Source: CAYLZW01 sp964388085 (GTDB taxonomy: Bacteria > Myxococcota > UBA727 > CAYLZW01). Taken from it: 34,667 nt of DNA. The DNA is taken from assembly GCA_964388085.1 (NCBI GenBank), contig CAYLZW010000025.1:1-34667 (forward strand). Direction: 5' to 3'. Each line of letters begins with the position of its first letter. Positions within the stretch are counted from its first letter, which is position 1. A model generated the notes under the pieces. The model saw only the letters and a program-made list of their open reading frames with translations, was not told where the DNA came from and made no database searches. Shown here piece after piece: positions 10,781 to 18,569 of this stretch. Both the position numbers and the translations under genes were made by a program.

Positions 10781-10810
10781 GCGGTGCGAAGCGGTGCGGA
10801 GCGGTGGCGA
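10781..10810. repeat. Three adjacent 10-bp direct repeats in an intergenic region
   Basis: GCGGTGCGAA, GCGGTGCGGA and GCGGTGGCGA lie head to tail, one DNA turn each. They sit in the 193-base gap between the GH57 stop (10850) and the GTG start at 10656, about 125-155 bases upstream of that start. Phased repeats like this can bind a regulator cooperatively. No clear promoter elements are visible in the gap, and nothing else there is recognisable except a 6-bp stem (CGGCGG/CCGCCG, about 10819-10838). Confidence 0.4.
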
Positions 10811-10849
10811 CCGTGTGACGGCGGATCGCTTGCCGCCGAGACCCAGCGC

Positions 10850-12478
10850 TCACGCGTCCGCGGCGAACGGTGACGGGTCGACGTCGGCGAACAGACCGTC
10901 GCGCAGCTCCATCTGCAGCAGGTCGTCGAGCTGCACGTCGCCGCGCTCGAGGTAGTGCAGCAGGCGATGCGCCCTCGCGAGGTGGGTCACCGGCCGCTCG
11001 CGCGCGTAGCCCATCTGCGTGCCCATGGTCAGGATGAAGGGCCAGTCCGAGGACTGCGCCAGCAACATCTCGCGCGTGGCCTGCTTCAGCGCCCGCGCTT
11101 CGACGTCATTTTGCGCCCCGGCCGCGAAGCGTCGGACCTGCCGGCCGAGCCGCAGACGACAATCGTGAATCAGCCTCCAGAGCCAATCGTTCTCGCCATT
11201 GACCCAAACGGTGAAGGCGCCGCCGTCGCCCCACGACGACACCGCGGGCTCCTGCAGCTGGTGACGGGGCTGCTCCTCGAGGTAACGCCAGGCGCTCACC
11301 GGCACGGGCGCGGCCTTGTCGTGCTTGGCGCGCTCGACGCACCGGCGAATGACGCCGTCGAGGAAGCGCGGGCCTTCGAACCACCAATGCCCGAACAGCT
11401 CGGCGTCGAAGGCGGCGGTGAAGCAGGGCCACACGCCGTGCTCCTCCTTGGCGCGCTGGGCTTGCTGGACGCGCATCTCGACGAAGTGCCCGGCGTGCTG
11501 CTCGATGGCCTGCTGGGCGTCGTGCGGGTGGTAGGGCTGCTTGGCATGGAGCGGCACGCGGCCGGTGATGCGGTGCAGCTTCAGCCCCATGTTCTTGCGG
11601 TCGCCCGTGCCTTGCTTGTGGTGCTCGTCGAGCAGCGCGTCGTCGGCGTCGTAGCCGAGGTCGCGGTAGAACTCGCGGTAGCGGAAGTCGCCGGGGTAGC
11701 CCTCGCTCGCGCTCCACACCTCTTTGCCGCTCACGGGATCGCGCGCGAACACGGCGATGCCCTCGCTCGTCCACACCGGGCGGAGCGCGCCGTACGCCGG
11801 CGGCGGGGCGCCGTACAGCACCGCGCGATCTTCGGCGAAGGTGAAGGTCAGGCCCGCTTCGGCGAAGCAATCGAAGCTCGACGGCGTGATGCCGCACTCG
11901 GGCATCCAGATGCCGCGCGGTCGTCGTCCGAGCACGCGCTCGTGCGTGCGCACGGCCTCCCACACCTGCGCGCGAGCGCTGCCCTCGTCGAGCAACACCG
12001 GCAAGAGGCCGTGCGTGGCGCCGCAGGTCATGACCTCGATGCGCCCCTCGTCCCAGTGGCGGCGGAAGGCGCTCGGCAGGTCGCGGCCGATGGTGTCGAA
12101 GTGCTCGGCGCGGTGCTCGGCCTCGTCGCGCGCGTGCTCCGCCGCGCGGCGGAACGGGCTGTCCCACGAGAGGCGCTCGAGGTAGCGGCGGATGAGCGTG
12201 CGCCGCCCGTGTAGGTAACGCCCGACGCGCCCGACGAGGTTCGGCTCCACCATCATCGAGAGCAGCGGCGGCGAGATGTCCATGGTGAAGGACGCGTCGA
12301 CGCCGTCCCGCGCCCAGCCGTCGGCCATGGCGAGCAGCGGCAGATAACAATCGGCGACGCCCTCGAAGAACCAGTCCTCCTCGAGGAAGTTGTCGTATTC
12401 GGGGTGGTTCACCCACGGCAGGTGGCCGTGCAAGGTGAGCACCAACGCGGCCCGTCCCTGGTCTTTCGCTGCCTTCAT
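10850..12478 (-). CDS. GH57 family 1,4-alpha-glucan branching enzyme
   Basis: The 542-residue protein shows the conserved regions of GH57 branching enzymes, which cut an alpha-1,4 glucan chain and re-attach it through an alpha-1,6 bond. Region 1 is LTLHGHLPWVNHPE, region 2 is MTCGATHGLLPVL, region 3 is GIWMPECGITPSS with the likely nucleophile Glu194, and region 4 is TAAFDAELFGHWWFEG with the likely acid/base Asp358. A DUF1957-like helical C-terminus follows. The start ATG at 12478 overlaps the stop of the DUF4912 gene as ATGA, so translation is coupled. It is functionally linked to glgC and glgA at 18.6-21.4 kb. No GH13 GlgB is present in the window, so this may be the main branching enzyme, which is an inference. 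Confidence 0.92.
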   Translation of the reverse strand: MKAAKDQGRAALVLTLHGHLPWVNHPEYDNFLEEDWFFEGVADCYLPLLAMADGWARDGVDASFTMDISPPLLSMMVEPNLVGRVGRYLHGRRTLIRRYLERLSWDSPFRRAAEHARDEAEHRAEHFDTIGRDLPSAFRRHWDEGRIEVMTCGATHGLLPVLLDEGSARAQVWEAVRTHERVLGRRPRGIWMPECGITPSSFDCFAEAGLTFTFAEDRAVLYGAPPPAYGALRPVWTSEGIAVFARDPVSGKEVWSASEGYPGDFRYREFYRDLGYDADDALLDEHHKQGTGDRKNMGLKLHRITGRVPLHAKQPYHPHDAQQAIEQHAGHFVEMRVQQAQRAKEEHGVWPCFTAAFDAELFGHWWFEGPRFLDGVIRRCVERAKHDKAAPVPVSAWRYLEEQPRHQLQEPAVSSWGDGGAFTVWVNGENDWLWRLIHDCRLRLGRQVRRFAAGAQNDVEARALKQATREMLLAQSSDWPFILTMGTQMGYARERPVTHLARAHRLLHYLERGDVQLDDLLQMELRDGLFADVDPSPFAADA

Positions 12479-13485
12479 CGCTGTGCTCCGGACGAGGACG
12501 GGGCCGAGCGCCACGACGACGGGGCCGAGGAGGAGGGGGCCGAGGAGGAGGGGGCCGAGCCCGATGACGAGGACGCGCTCGTGCTCGGCAGCGTCGGGCC
12601 GCCTTGCGACAGCAGCCGGCGCTTGCCCGAGCTCGGCGCGCTGTCGCCCTGCTCGGACGCCGCGCGCGCGCGCACCTGACGGCCGGACTCCGCCACCACG
12701 ACGCCCTCGGGCAGGTCGGTCTCGTCGTCGATGAGCGCCCGCAAGAGGAGGCCGCCGCGCAGCCGGCTCCGATCGACGCCGACCGGCACGCTGGCGAAGC
12801 GCAGCGGACCGGGAGGCGCCGGGTGGTTCGGGGGCACGATGGTGGCGTTCGAGACGCAGAGCACCTCACCGCTCGGCGTCGTCAAGGCGGCGACGACGCG
12901 GAGGCGCTGCTCGGGCGCGCGCAGGTACCAGCCGCGCGCCGAGATCTTCACGTGCTCGTGGAAGAGGACGTCACCGGGCTCGTCGAGCGAGGAGTCCGCC
13001 ACGCGCACCCTCAACAGAGCGTCATCACCGCCGAGCCGCGCGCGCGCGTGCGCGTCCGTGTCCCAGGTGGCGAAGAGATGTTGCCAGTCGACGGCGACGA
13101 GGCGCAGGAAGGTGCGCTCGCCCGCGGGCACGAACGCCGCCGGCTCTCGGAAGCGCGCGTCCATGGGATCGATGGCGTGCTCGGCCGTGATCTCCTCGGC
13201 GTCTGGCGCGACCTCGTCGCCACGCTGCTGCAAGGACGGCGACGACGGCGCCGCCGAGGACGGCGCGCTCGACGACGAGCTCTCGGACGAGGGCAGCGGC
13301 TCGAGCGGCGCCACGCCGTAGGCGGGCGTGCCCTCTTCGGGCAGCGTCAGGCCGAGCTTGTCGAGCGCCACCTTCAGCTCGTCGGCGCGAAGGCGCTCGA
13401 CGGCACGGAGCCCGTGCGTCCGCAAGATGCGGATGAGGCGAATGCGTTCAGAGAGAGGCGGGCGTCGAGCCATATCGGTGCGCAT
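12475..13485 (-). CDS. DUF4912 protein with Rho_N/SAP-like N-terminus, partner of the GH57 enzyme
   Basis: The 336-residue protein has three parts. Residues about 10-45 (SERIRLIRILRTHGLRAVERL then ADELKVALDKLGL) resemble the small Rho N-terminal/SAP helix pair. Residues about 125-255 form the DUF4912 domain (FLRLVAVDWQHLFATWD, LRVRVADSS, ISARGWYLRAPEQRLRVVAAL, CVSNATIVPPN). The C-terminus is a disordered Ser/Ala/Pro tail encoded partly by a 15-bp tandem repeat. DUF4912 genes are known neighbours of GH57 glucan genes; the biochemical role is not established. ATG 13485 (MRTDMARR) is chosen because AGGGA lies four bases upstream; ATG 13473 has no ribosome site. Its stop overlaps the GH57 start (ATGA). 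Confidence 0.82.
   Translation of the reverse strand: MRTDMARRPPLSERIRLIRILRTHGLRAVERLRADELKVALDKLGLTLPEEGTPAYGVAPLEPLPSSESSSSSAPSSAAPSSPSLQQRGDEVAPDAEEITAEHAIDPMDARFREPAAFVPAGERTFLRLVAVDWQHLFATWDTDAHARARLGGDDALLRVRVADSSLDEPGDVLFHEHVKISARGWYLRAPEQRLRVVAALTTPSGEVLCVSNATIVPPNHPAPPGPLRFASVPVGVDRSRLRGGLLLRALIDDETDLPEGVVVAESGRQVRARAASEQGDSAPSSGKRRLLSQGGPTLPSTSASSSSGSAPSSSAPSSSAPSSWRSAPSSSGAQR
12521..12560. repeat. 15-bp tandem repeat, about 2.7 copies
   Basis: GGGGCCGAGGAGGAG occurs at 12521-12535 and 12536-12550, followed by a third partial copy. It lies inside the 3' end of the DUF4912 gene and encodes the repeated Ser-Ala-Pro-Ser-Ser tail. It looks like a slippage-prone region; the 15-bp unit keeps the frame. 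Confidence 0.7.
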
Positions 13486-13565
13486 CGGTCCCTGGTCTTC
13501 CTCGAGGCTGAGCGGGAGGCGCCTCGCCCGGTGATGCCGCGGTATCCCGTGCCCCGACCAGGCGA

Positions 13566-14531
13566 TCAATCGCGTTCTGCGTCGACCGCCGTGAGCCCCC
13601 GCGCGAGGGCGCCCGTTCCGAAGGCAAGCTGTGCGCGCAAATCCATGCCGAAGGCGCGGCCCATGTCCGTGTAGGTCGCCCGCTGCCACCAATTGCGCGG
13701 GTCCTCGTGCAGCACCAGGCGACGCTTCTGGTCATCCCCCGTGACGACGCCGTACGGGGTTGTGGCGCGCTCGCCGGTCAGATCGAAGCGCAGCGCGATG
13801 CTGTGCGCGTCGATGCGGTAGCTGAGCGACTCCGTGCTCCAGTCGTCGAAGTCGCCGCGGTGGTGCCAGCCGGTGCCGCGCCCGTCGATGCCCGCCGGCC
13901 CGAGCTGGTAGAGAGAGAAGCCGACGCCGCCGGTGGCGAACTCCCTGAGCTCGATCCACATGCGGCCGGGCGGCCCCTTGGCAGCGGCCGCGTCGGCGGG
14001 GGTGTGCAGCGTCGCGTGCGCGGCCGGGGGCGGCGGCACGAAGAAATAGTCGGTCTTGACGCCGTCCTCCTCGGGATCATTCTCGAGGTGCAGCACGCGG
14101 CGGCCGTCACGCCCGACCTCCACGGCGTAGCGCAGGCGGTGGCGCAGGCCGGACTTGCGAAACGTGACGACGAGTGTGTTTTCCGACACCCGGTAGTCGA
14201 AGCTGTGCGTGTTCGTGAAGCCCACGCGGCCGTAGCGGTAGAGCCCGTGCCCGTCGCCGTGGAAGTAATAAAAGCGCAGGGGATCGCCTTCGTGTTGGCG
14301 ATCGGGCCAGCGGCTCCAGAGGCCCTGCACCCGCTCCTCGGCCGGCCCCGGCGGCGGCGCGGCGGCCGAGGGCCCGGCGCGTGGCACCGCGCGCGGCTCG
14401 CTCCCCGGCGCGGCGAGGTCTCTCGGATGCGCTCCCCCCTCGCCGACCAGGAGGGCCAGCAGCGACGCGCCGGCCAGCAGCGAGAGCGCCGCGAGATAGG
14501 GGGCAAAACCGCGCTGTACAAGGGAGCTCAT
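13566..14531 (-). CDS. Hypothetical anchored protein with two homologous beta-rich halves
   Basis: The 321-residue product has a hydrophobic N-terminal anchor or signal (about residues 12-31, YLAALSLLAGASLLALLVGE), then a Pro/Ala-rich linker. Two domains follow (about residues 68-170 and 195-300) that look like diverged copies. Both contain a pattern of YR, a hydrophobic strand, F, G, a strand with Y-x-V, G-x-D, RR and LHLENDP in the first or LVLHEDP in the second. This is reminiscent of lipocalin-type repeats, but I cannot name a family. GGAGG four bases before ATG 14531 supports the start. It is 80 bases upstream of the DUF4912 gene on the same strand and may be part of that transcript. Confidence 0.65.
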   Translation of the reverse strand: MSSLVQRGFAPYLAALSLLAGASLLALLVGEGGAHPRDLAAPGSEPRAVPRAGPSAAAPPPGPAEERVQGLWSRWPDRQHEGDPLRFYYFHGDGHGLYRYGRVGFTNTHSFDYRVSENTLVVTFRKSGLRHRLRYAVEVGRDGRRVLHLENDPEEDGVKTDYFFVPPPPAAHATLHTPADAAAAKGPPGRMWIELREFATGGVGFSLYQLGPAGIDGRGTGWHHRGDFDDWSTESLSYRIDAHSIALRFDLTGERATTPYGVVTGDDQKRRLVLHEDPRNWWQRATYTDMGRAFGMDLRAQLAFGTGALARGLTAVDAERD

Positions 14532-14587
14532 CCGGCCTCCGCTCGATCTCCCACACCGGCGTCAACGTCGACGGGTGGTGAACAAAG

Positions 14588-14604
14588 GCTAGCCAGCCGC
14601 TAGC
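14588..14604. promoter_or_regulatory. Pair of GCTAGC palindromes in a divergent promoter region
   Basis: Two copies of the 6-bp palindrome GCTAGC (14588-14593 and 14599-14604) have centres 11 bases apart, about one helical turn. They lie in the 190-base gap between the divergent hypothetical gene (start 14531) and the kinase (start 14722), a natural place for an operator. A weak promoter-like pair, TTGCGG at 14682 and TTAGTC at 14706 (18-base spacer), precedes the kinase. If it is used, the transcript would have almost no leader. Nothing else is recognisable in the gap. Confidence 0.3.
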
Positions 14605-14721
14605 GTTCGCGCGAGCTTGTGCCCCCTGCAGGGTCTGCTCCACCCCGCTGCATGTCTTCCTTCGGGTCGGGCACGCGAGGGTTGCGGAACCAAGATTTCG
14701 ATCGCTTAGTCTGCGTCAAAG

Positions 14722-17700
14722 ATGTTGCAACGCCTCGGCCGCTACCAGCTCGTCCGTTCGCTCGCCACCGGCGGCATGGCGGAGGTGTTTCACGCGCGCA
14801 CCGACGGGCCCGGCGGCTTTCAGAAGGACGTCGCGCTCAAGCGCGTGCTCGGACATCTGCAGATCGCCGAGGGCGCCGAGGGCTTCGCCGAGCTGTTTCT
14901 CGACGAGGCGCGCCTGGCCGCGCGCCTGACGCACCCGAACGTCGTGCAGGTGTTCGACTTCGGGGAGGCGGACGGCTCGTACTTCCTCGCCATGGAGCTG
15001 CTCGACGGCATCGATCTGTCGGCGGTGCTGCGCAGCGCGAAGAGCAGCGGCGTCCCCGTGCCGCTCGACGTCGCCGTGCACTGCATCAGCGAGGCGGCGG
15101 CCGGCCTGCACTACGCACACACGCTGGCCGACCCGGGCGGCGCGCCGCTCAAGCTCGTGCACCGCGACATCTCGCCCTCGAACCTGTTCCTCACGCGGCA
15201 CGGCGAGGTGAAGGTGCTCGACTTCGGCATCGCCAAGGCCGAGGGGCAGCTGCACATCACGAACGCGGGCATGCTGAAGGGCAAGCACGCCTACGTGCCG
15301 CCGGAGCAGATCCACGGCCTCGAGCTGACCGCGCAGGCGGACATCTGGGCGCTCGGCCTCACGCTCAACGAGCTATGTACCGGCGCGCGCCACTTCGAGC
15401 GCGCCAACCAACTGGCGACGTTGAAGGCCGTGCTCGAAGAAGATCTCCCGCCGCCCTCGACCCTGCGCCAGGAGGTGCCGCCCGCCCTCGACGCCATCGT
15501 GCAGCGCTGCGTCGCCCGCGACCTCAGCGTCCGTTACCAGAGCGCCGCCGCGGTGCGCGCCGACCTGCAGGACCTCCTCGGCAGCGCCGTCGGGCGCGAC
15601 ATGGTCGCCGAGTACGTGCGCTACGTGAGCGCCGTGCAGGAGGGCAAGAGCCCGCCGCCACCGACGTCGACCGCGCTGACACCGACGGGGATGACGCGCA
15701 CGCGCACGCCCTCGCCGTTTGCCGCCTCGGCGACGACGGGGCCCTTCGCGGCGCCGCCGAACACGCCCGGTGAGCTCGAGCCGAGCTCGCTGCCCGACCG
15801 CGGCGTGCGCGGTACCCTCGATCAGCTCTCGGTCGCCGACCTCGTGCAGATGATCGAGATGGGCAAGAAGAGCGCCGTCGTCGACGTTTGGCCGGACGGC
15901 GGCGAGATCGGCCGCCTCGAGTTCGACGGTGGCCGCGCGCTGTTCGCCTCGCTCGGCGAGCGGAGCGCCGAGGACGCCTTCTACGCGCTGTGCGCGGCCG
16001 AGAGCGGCGGCTTTCACCTCGTCTACCAGGCGCCCACGGGCGCGCAGAACCTGAGCGCGCCGACCGCGTTCTTGCTGCTCGAGGCCATGCGCCGCCTCGA
16101 CGAGCAGGGGAACCCGTCAGCCGCCACGGCGCCGCCGGCCGAGCCCGACGCCACCGCCCGGTACATCGACGAGGTCGTGCGTGACATGGACTTCGACGTT
16201 GAGCTCGGCGCCGATCTCGGCGGCCCCCTCGACGTCGTGCCAGGCGACGCGGTGGAGGCCGACACGCCCTTCTCCCTCCCGCCGGACGGGCCGCGGCTGA
16301 GCTCGCCGTTCGCCGCGCCCGCGACCAGCGACGTCGCCGCCAAGGCGCTCGACGCCGGCCTCGGCGGCGTCTCGGGCCCACACCTCTCGCCCTTCTCCTC
16401 GGAGCCGGCGCCGACGCCGCTCACCGGCACGAGCGCGGCCGCGCTGCACAGCGCGCTCGGCGCGGTCATGCCGACGGCGCCGAGCGTCAAGGACCTGCTC
16501 GCGCACGCGGGGCCGCTGCCGGTGCAGGTCGTCGTGCTCATCCTGCGCGCGGTGCTACGCGAGGTGGCGGCGAGCTATGGCGATCGGCGCGTGGCCCCGA
16601 GCACCGTCGTGCTCGACCGCGCGGGCCGCGTCACGCTCAGCCACGAGCGAGAGGACGATGACGACGCCCAGCGCGCGGCGTCCGAGAGCCCCGAGGAGGC
16701 CTCCGGGCACAGCCTCGACGTGCGCTCCCGGCTCTTCTCGGCGGCGACGCTGGCGTTCGAAGCGCTGACCGGGCAGAGCCCGTTTCGCAGGGCGAGCGCG
16801 GCCGAGACGCGCGCCGCCGTACGGGAGGGAGAGCGCCCGCTGCTGCTGCTGCGGGCGGGAGGCGCGCCGGTGCTGTTGGCCGCGCTCGTCGAGCGCATGT
16901 GGCGCACGGCGCCGTCCGACCGGCCGGCCAGCGCCGAGGAGGCGCTGTTTACGCTCGAGCCGCTCGCCCTGCGCCTCGAGCAGCTCTATCCGGGCCTGCT
17001 CGCGCGCTTCGTCGCGGCGCCGCACGAGACGGCGCGCGCGCTCAGCGTCGACCTCGCCCGTCGCGATGTCGCGAGCGCCGGTGAGCTGTCCTTCGGCAGC
17101 GCCGCCGATCGCCGGCAGGCCGGCTTCGCCCTGCTGCGCGCGCGCGCCGCTTGTCCCGACGACGGGCGCGCCGGCGCGCGCCTCTTGCGCATGGCCCAGG
17201 AGGAGGGCTGGTTCGTCTCCGGCCCGCCGTCGTCGAGCGTCACGCAGGCCGAGCAGGCGCTCGCGCGCGGGCCCTATGACACGGCCCTGCTGTCCGCGCT
17301 GCGCCGCGAGGCCGACGACGAGGGGCGCTTCCTGCACGTCGCCGCCGCGCTCGTGCGCTACACGATGCTGCGGCCGGACGACGAGGAGGCGCTGGCGGCG
17401 CTGCGCTCGTTGACGGGAGAGCCCGGCGCGCCGTTCGGCGTCGTGCCCCTCGCGGCCCCCGCGGCGGAGGCGCCGCCCGACGTCGCCACGACGCAGGTGG
17501 ACGCGCCCCGGCCCGAGGCGGCGCCGACGGTCTCCACGGCGGAGCTGAGCGCGATCTTCGACGAAGCGGCCGCCGACGAGACGCCGTCGAGCGAGCGCGC
17601 CGCGAGCGTCAAAGGCCCGCTGCGCGAGCACGGGCTCGACGACGGCGGGGCGCCAGGGGCGGCCTCCCTGCGACAGTTCTCCCCGCCGCCGCGGCTCTCG

Positions 17701-18183
17701 CGCGAGCCGCACCCGGCCTCGCACATCGACATCCCGCTGGCGGAGAAGCCGGCGCCGACGAGACGCGCGGCCATCCTCCTCGTGGGCCTCGTCGCCGTCG
17801 CCGTCGCCGTCGGCGGCTTCCTCGTCGTGCAGGGCCCCGACAGCGAGACCGAGGTGGCCACGCTGACCCGCGCCCCGCCGCCGGCGGTGGAGTCCGCCGA
17901 GATGGCCCTGAAGCGCCAGCGGGACGCGTACGAGAAGGCCAACCGTTCGCTGTTCGGCGCCGACCCGCAGGACGTCGCGCGCGCGCTGCAGGCGGTCATC
18001 GAGATGGATCCCGCGAGCACCGTCGCCGTGGACGCGCGCTTCAGCCTCGCCCAGGCGCAGGTGCGCGCGGGAGACCCGGAGGCCGCGGCGTCGAGCTACC
18101 GCGCGCTGCTCGAGCACACGACGCCCGATGACGAGAGGCACCAGCGCGCGCTGCGCCTGCTCGACGGGCTGCCGGGCGAATAG
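14722..18183 (+). CDS. Large Ser/Thr protein kinase with DUF4388, degenerate second kinase lobe, transmembrane helix and TPR-like tail
   Basis: The 1153-residue protein begins with a Hanks-type kinase (about residues 7-275). It has the Gly-rich loop LATGGMAEVF, VALK with Lys40, HRDISPSN with Asp149, DFGIAKA with Asp167 and YVPPEQ in place of APE. Residues about 364-460 match DUF4388 (GTLDQLSVADLVQMIEMGKK), a domain common in Myxococcota signalling proteins. Residues about 600-780 resemble a kinase C-lobe that has lost the HRD and DFG motifs. A Pro/Asp-rich linker leads to one transmembrane helix (about 1016-1037) and a C-terminal TPR-like domain (about 1050-1153) that would be periplasmic. 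No ribosome site is visible before ATG 14722. Targets are unknown; the glycogen genes nearby are possible but unproven partners. Confidence 0.88.
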   Translation: MLQRLGRYQLVRSLATGGMAEVFHARTDGPGGFQKDVALKRVLGHLQIAEGAEGFAELFLDEARLAARLTHPNVVQVFDFGEADGSYFLAMELLDGIDLSAVLRSAKSSGVPVPLDVAVHCISEAAAGLHYAHTLADPGGAPLKLVHRDISPSNLFLTRHGEVKVLDFGIAKAEGQLHITNAGMLKGKHAYVPPEQIHGLELTAQADIWALGLTLNELCTGARHFERANQLATLKAVLEEDLPPPSTLRQEVPPALDAIVQRCVARDLSVRYQSAAAVRADLQDLLGSAVGRDMVAEYVRYVSAVQEGKSPPPPTSTALTPTGMTRTRTPSPFAASATTGPFAAPPNTPGELEPSSLPDRGVRGTLDQLSVADLVQMIEMGKKSAVVDVWPDGGEIGRLEFDGGRALFASLGERSAEDAFYALCAAESGGFHLVYQAPTGAQNLSAPTAFLLLEAMRRLDEQGNPSAATAPPAEPDATARYIDEVVRDMDFDVELGADLGGPLDVVPGDAVEADTPFSLPPDGPRLSSPFAAPATSDVAAKALDAGLGGVSGPHLSPFSSEPAPTPLTGTSAAALHSALGAVMPTAPSVKDLLAHAGPLPVQVVVLILRAVLREVAASYGDRRVAPSTVVLDRAGRVTLSHEREDDDDAQRAASESPEEASGHSLDVRSRLFSAATLAFEALTGQSPFRRASAAETRAAVREGERPLLLLRAGGAPVLLAALVERMWRTAPSDRPASAEEALFTLEPLALRLEQLYPGLLARFVAAPHETARALSVDLARRDVASAGELSFGSAADRRQAGFALLRARAACPDDGRAGARLLRMAQEEGWFVSGPPSSSVTQAEQALARGPYDTALLSALRREADDEGRFLHVAAALVRYTMLRPDDEEALAALRSLTGEPGAPFGVVPLAAPAAEAPPDVATTQVDAPRPEAAPTVSTAELSAIFDEAAADETPSSERAASVKGPLREHGLDDGGAPGAASLRQFSPPPRLSREPHPASHIDIPLAEKPAPTRRAAILLVGLVAVAVAVGGFLVVQGPDSETEVATLTRAPPPAVESAEMALKRQRDAYEKANRSLFGADPQDVARALQAVIEMDPASTVAVDARFSLAQAQVRAGDPEAAASSYRALLEHTTPDDERHQRALRLLDGLPGE

Positions 18184-18291
18184 CGGTCGAGGTGACGCGG
18201 GCGCTGACGCGGCGTGTCTGCATTCCTTTCGGGTTCACGACGAGGACGCTGCAGATCTTCGCGACTTACCGGATCGGCCGACGAGCGCTAC

Positions 18292-18320
18292 CCATGAGAG
18301 ACCGCGAGGAGGTCTCATGG
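18292..18320 (+). promoter_or_regulatory. Hairpin covering the ribosome site and start codon of the 82-residue gene
   Basis: GAGACC (18298-18303) pairs with GGTCTC (18311-18316) around a 7-base loop. After a 2-base bulge, CCAT (18292-18295) pairs with ATGG (18317-18320). The ribosome site AGGAGG (18307-18312) lies in the loop and first stem pairs, and the start ATG lies in the outer stem. Such a structure can hold translation off until it is opened. This is seen in the sequence; regulation is inferred. Confidence 0.45.
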
Positions 18321-18565
18321 ATCGATCGGCAAGCGAGCTCTCGTCCCGAGGACACGCGCTCGAGATCACGCTCTTGCAGGGCCGGCCGAAGCGCGCCCTG
18401 AAGCGGCGCGAACGCGCGGGGTTCTCCCGCTCCGCGGTGCTGATCTACGGGCTCGACGGCCCCGCGCGGCGAGCGGTCGCCCTGCGTTACCTCGAGGACG
18501 TCATCGCCCCGCGCGCCATCGCCTTCTGCCACCGTCTCGCGCGGCGCCTCGCACGCTATCGCTGA
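18317..18565 (+). CDS. Small basic hypothetical protein
   Basis: The 82-residue product is Arg-rich, with no recognised domain, signal peptide or membrane segment. It contains a short hydrophobic strand (SAVLIYGLDG) and an Arg/Ala/Leu-rich helical C-terminus (AFCHRLARRLARYR). A perfect AGGAGG six bases before ATG 18317 is the main reason to believe it is real. It lies 133 bases after the kinase stop on the same strand and ends 4 bases before the convergent glgA stop. Family and function are unknown. Confidence 0.5.
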   Translation: MDRSASELSSRGHALEITLLQGRPKRALKRRERAGFSRSAVLIYGLDGPARRAVALRYLEDVIAPRAIAFCHRLARRLARYR

Positions 18566-18569
18566 TGCC

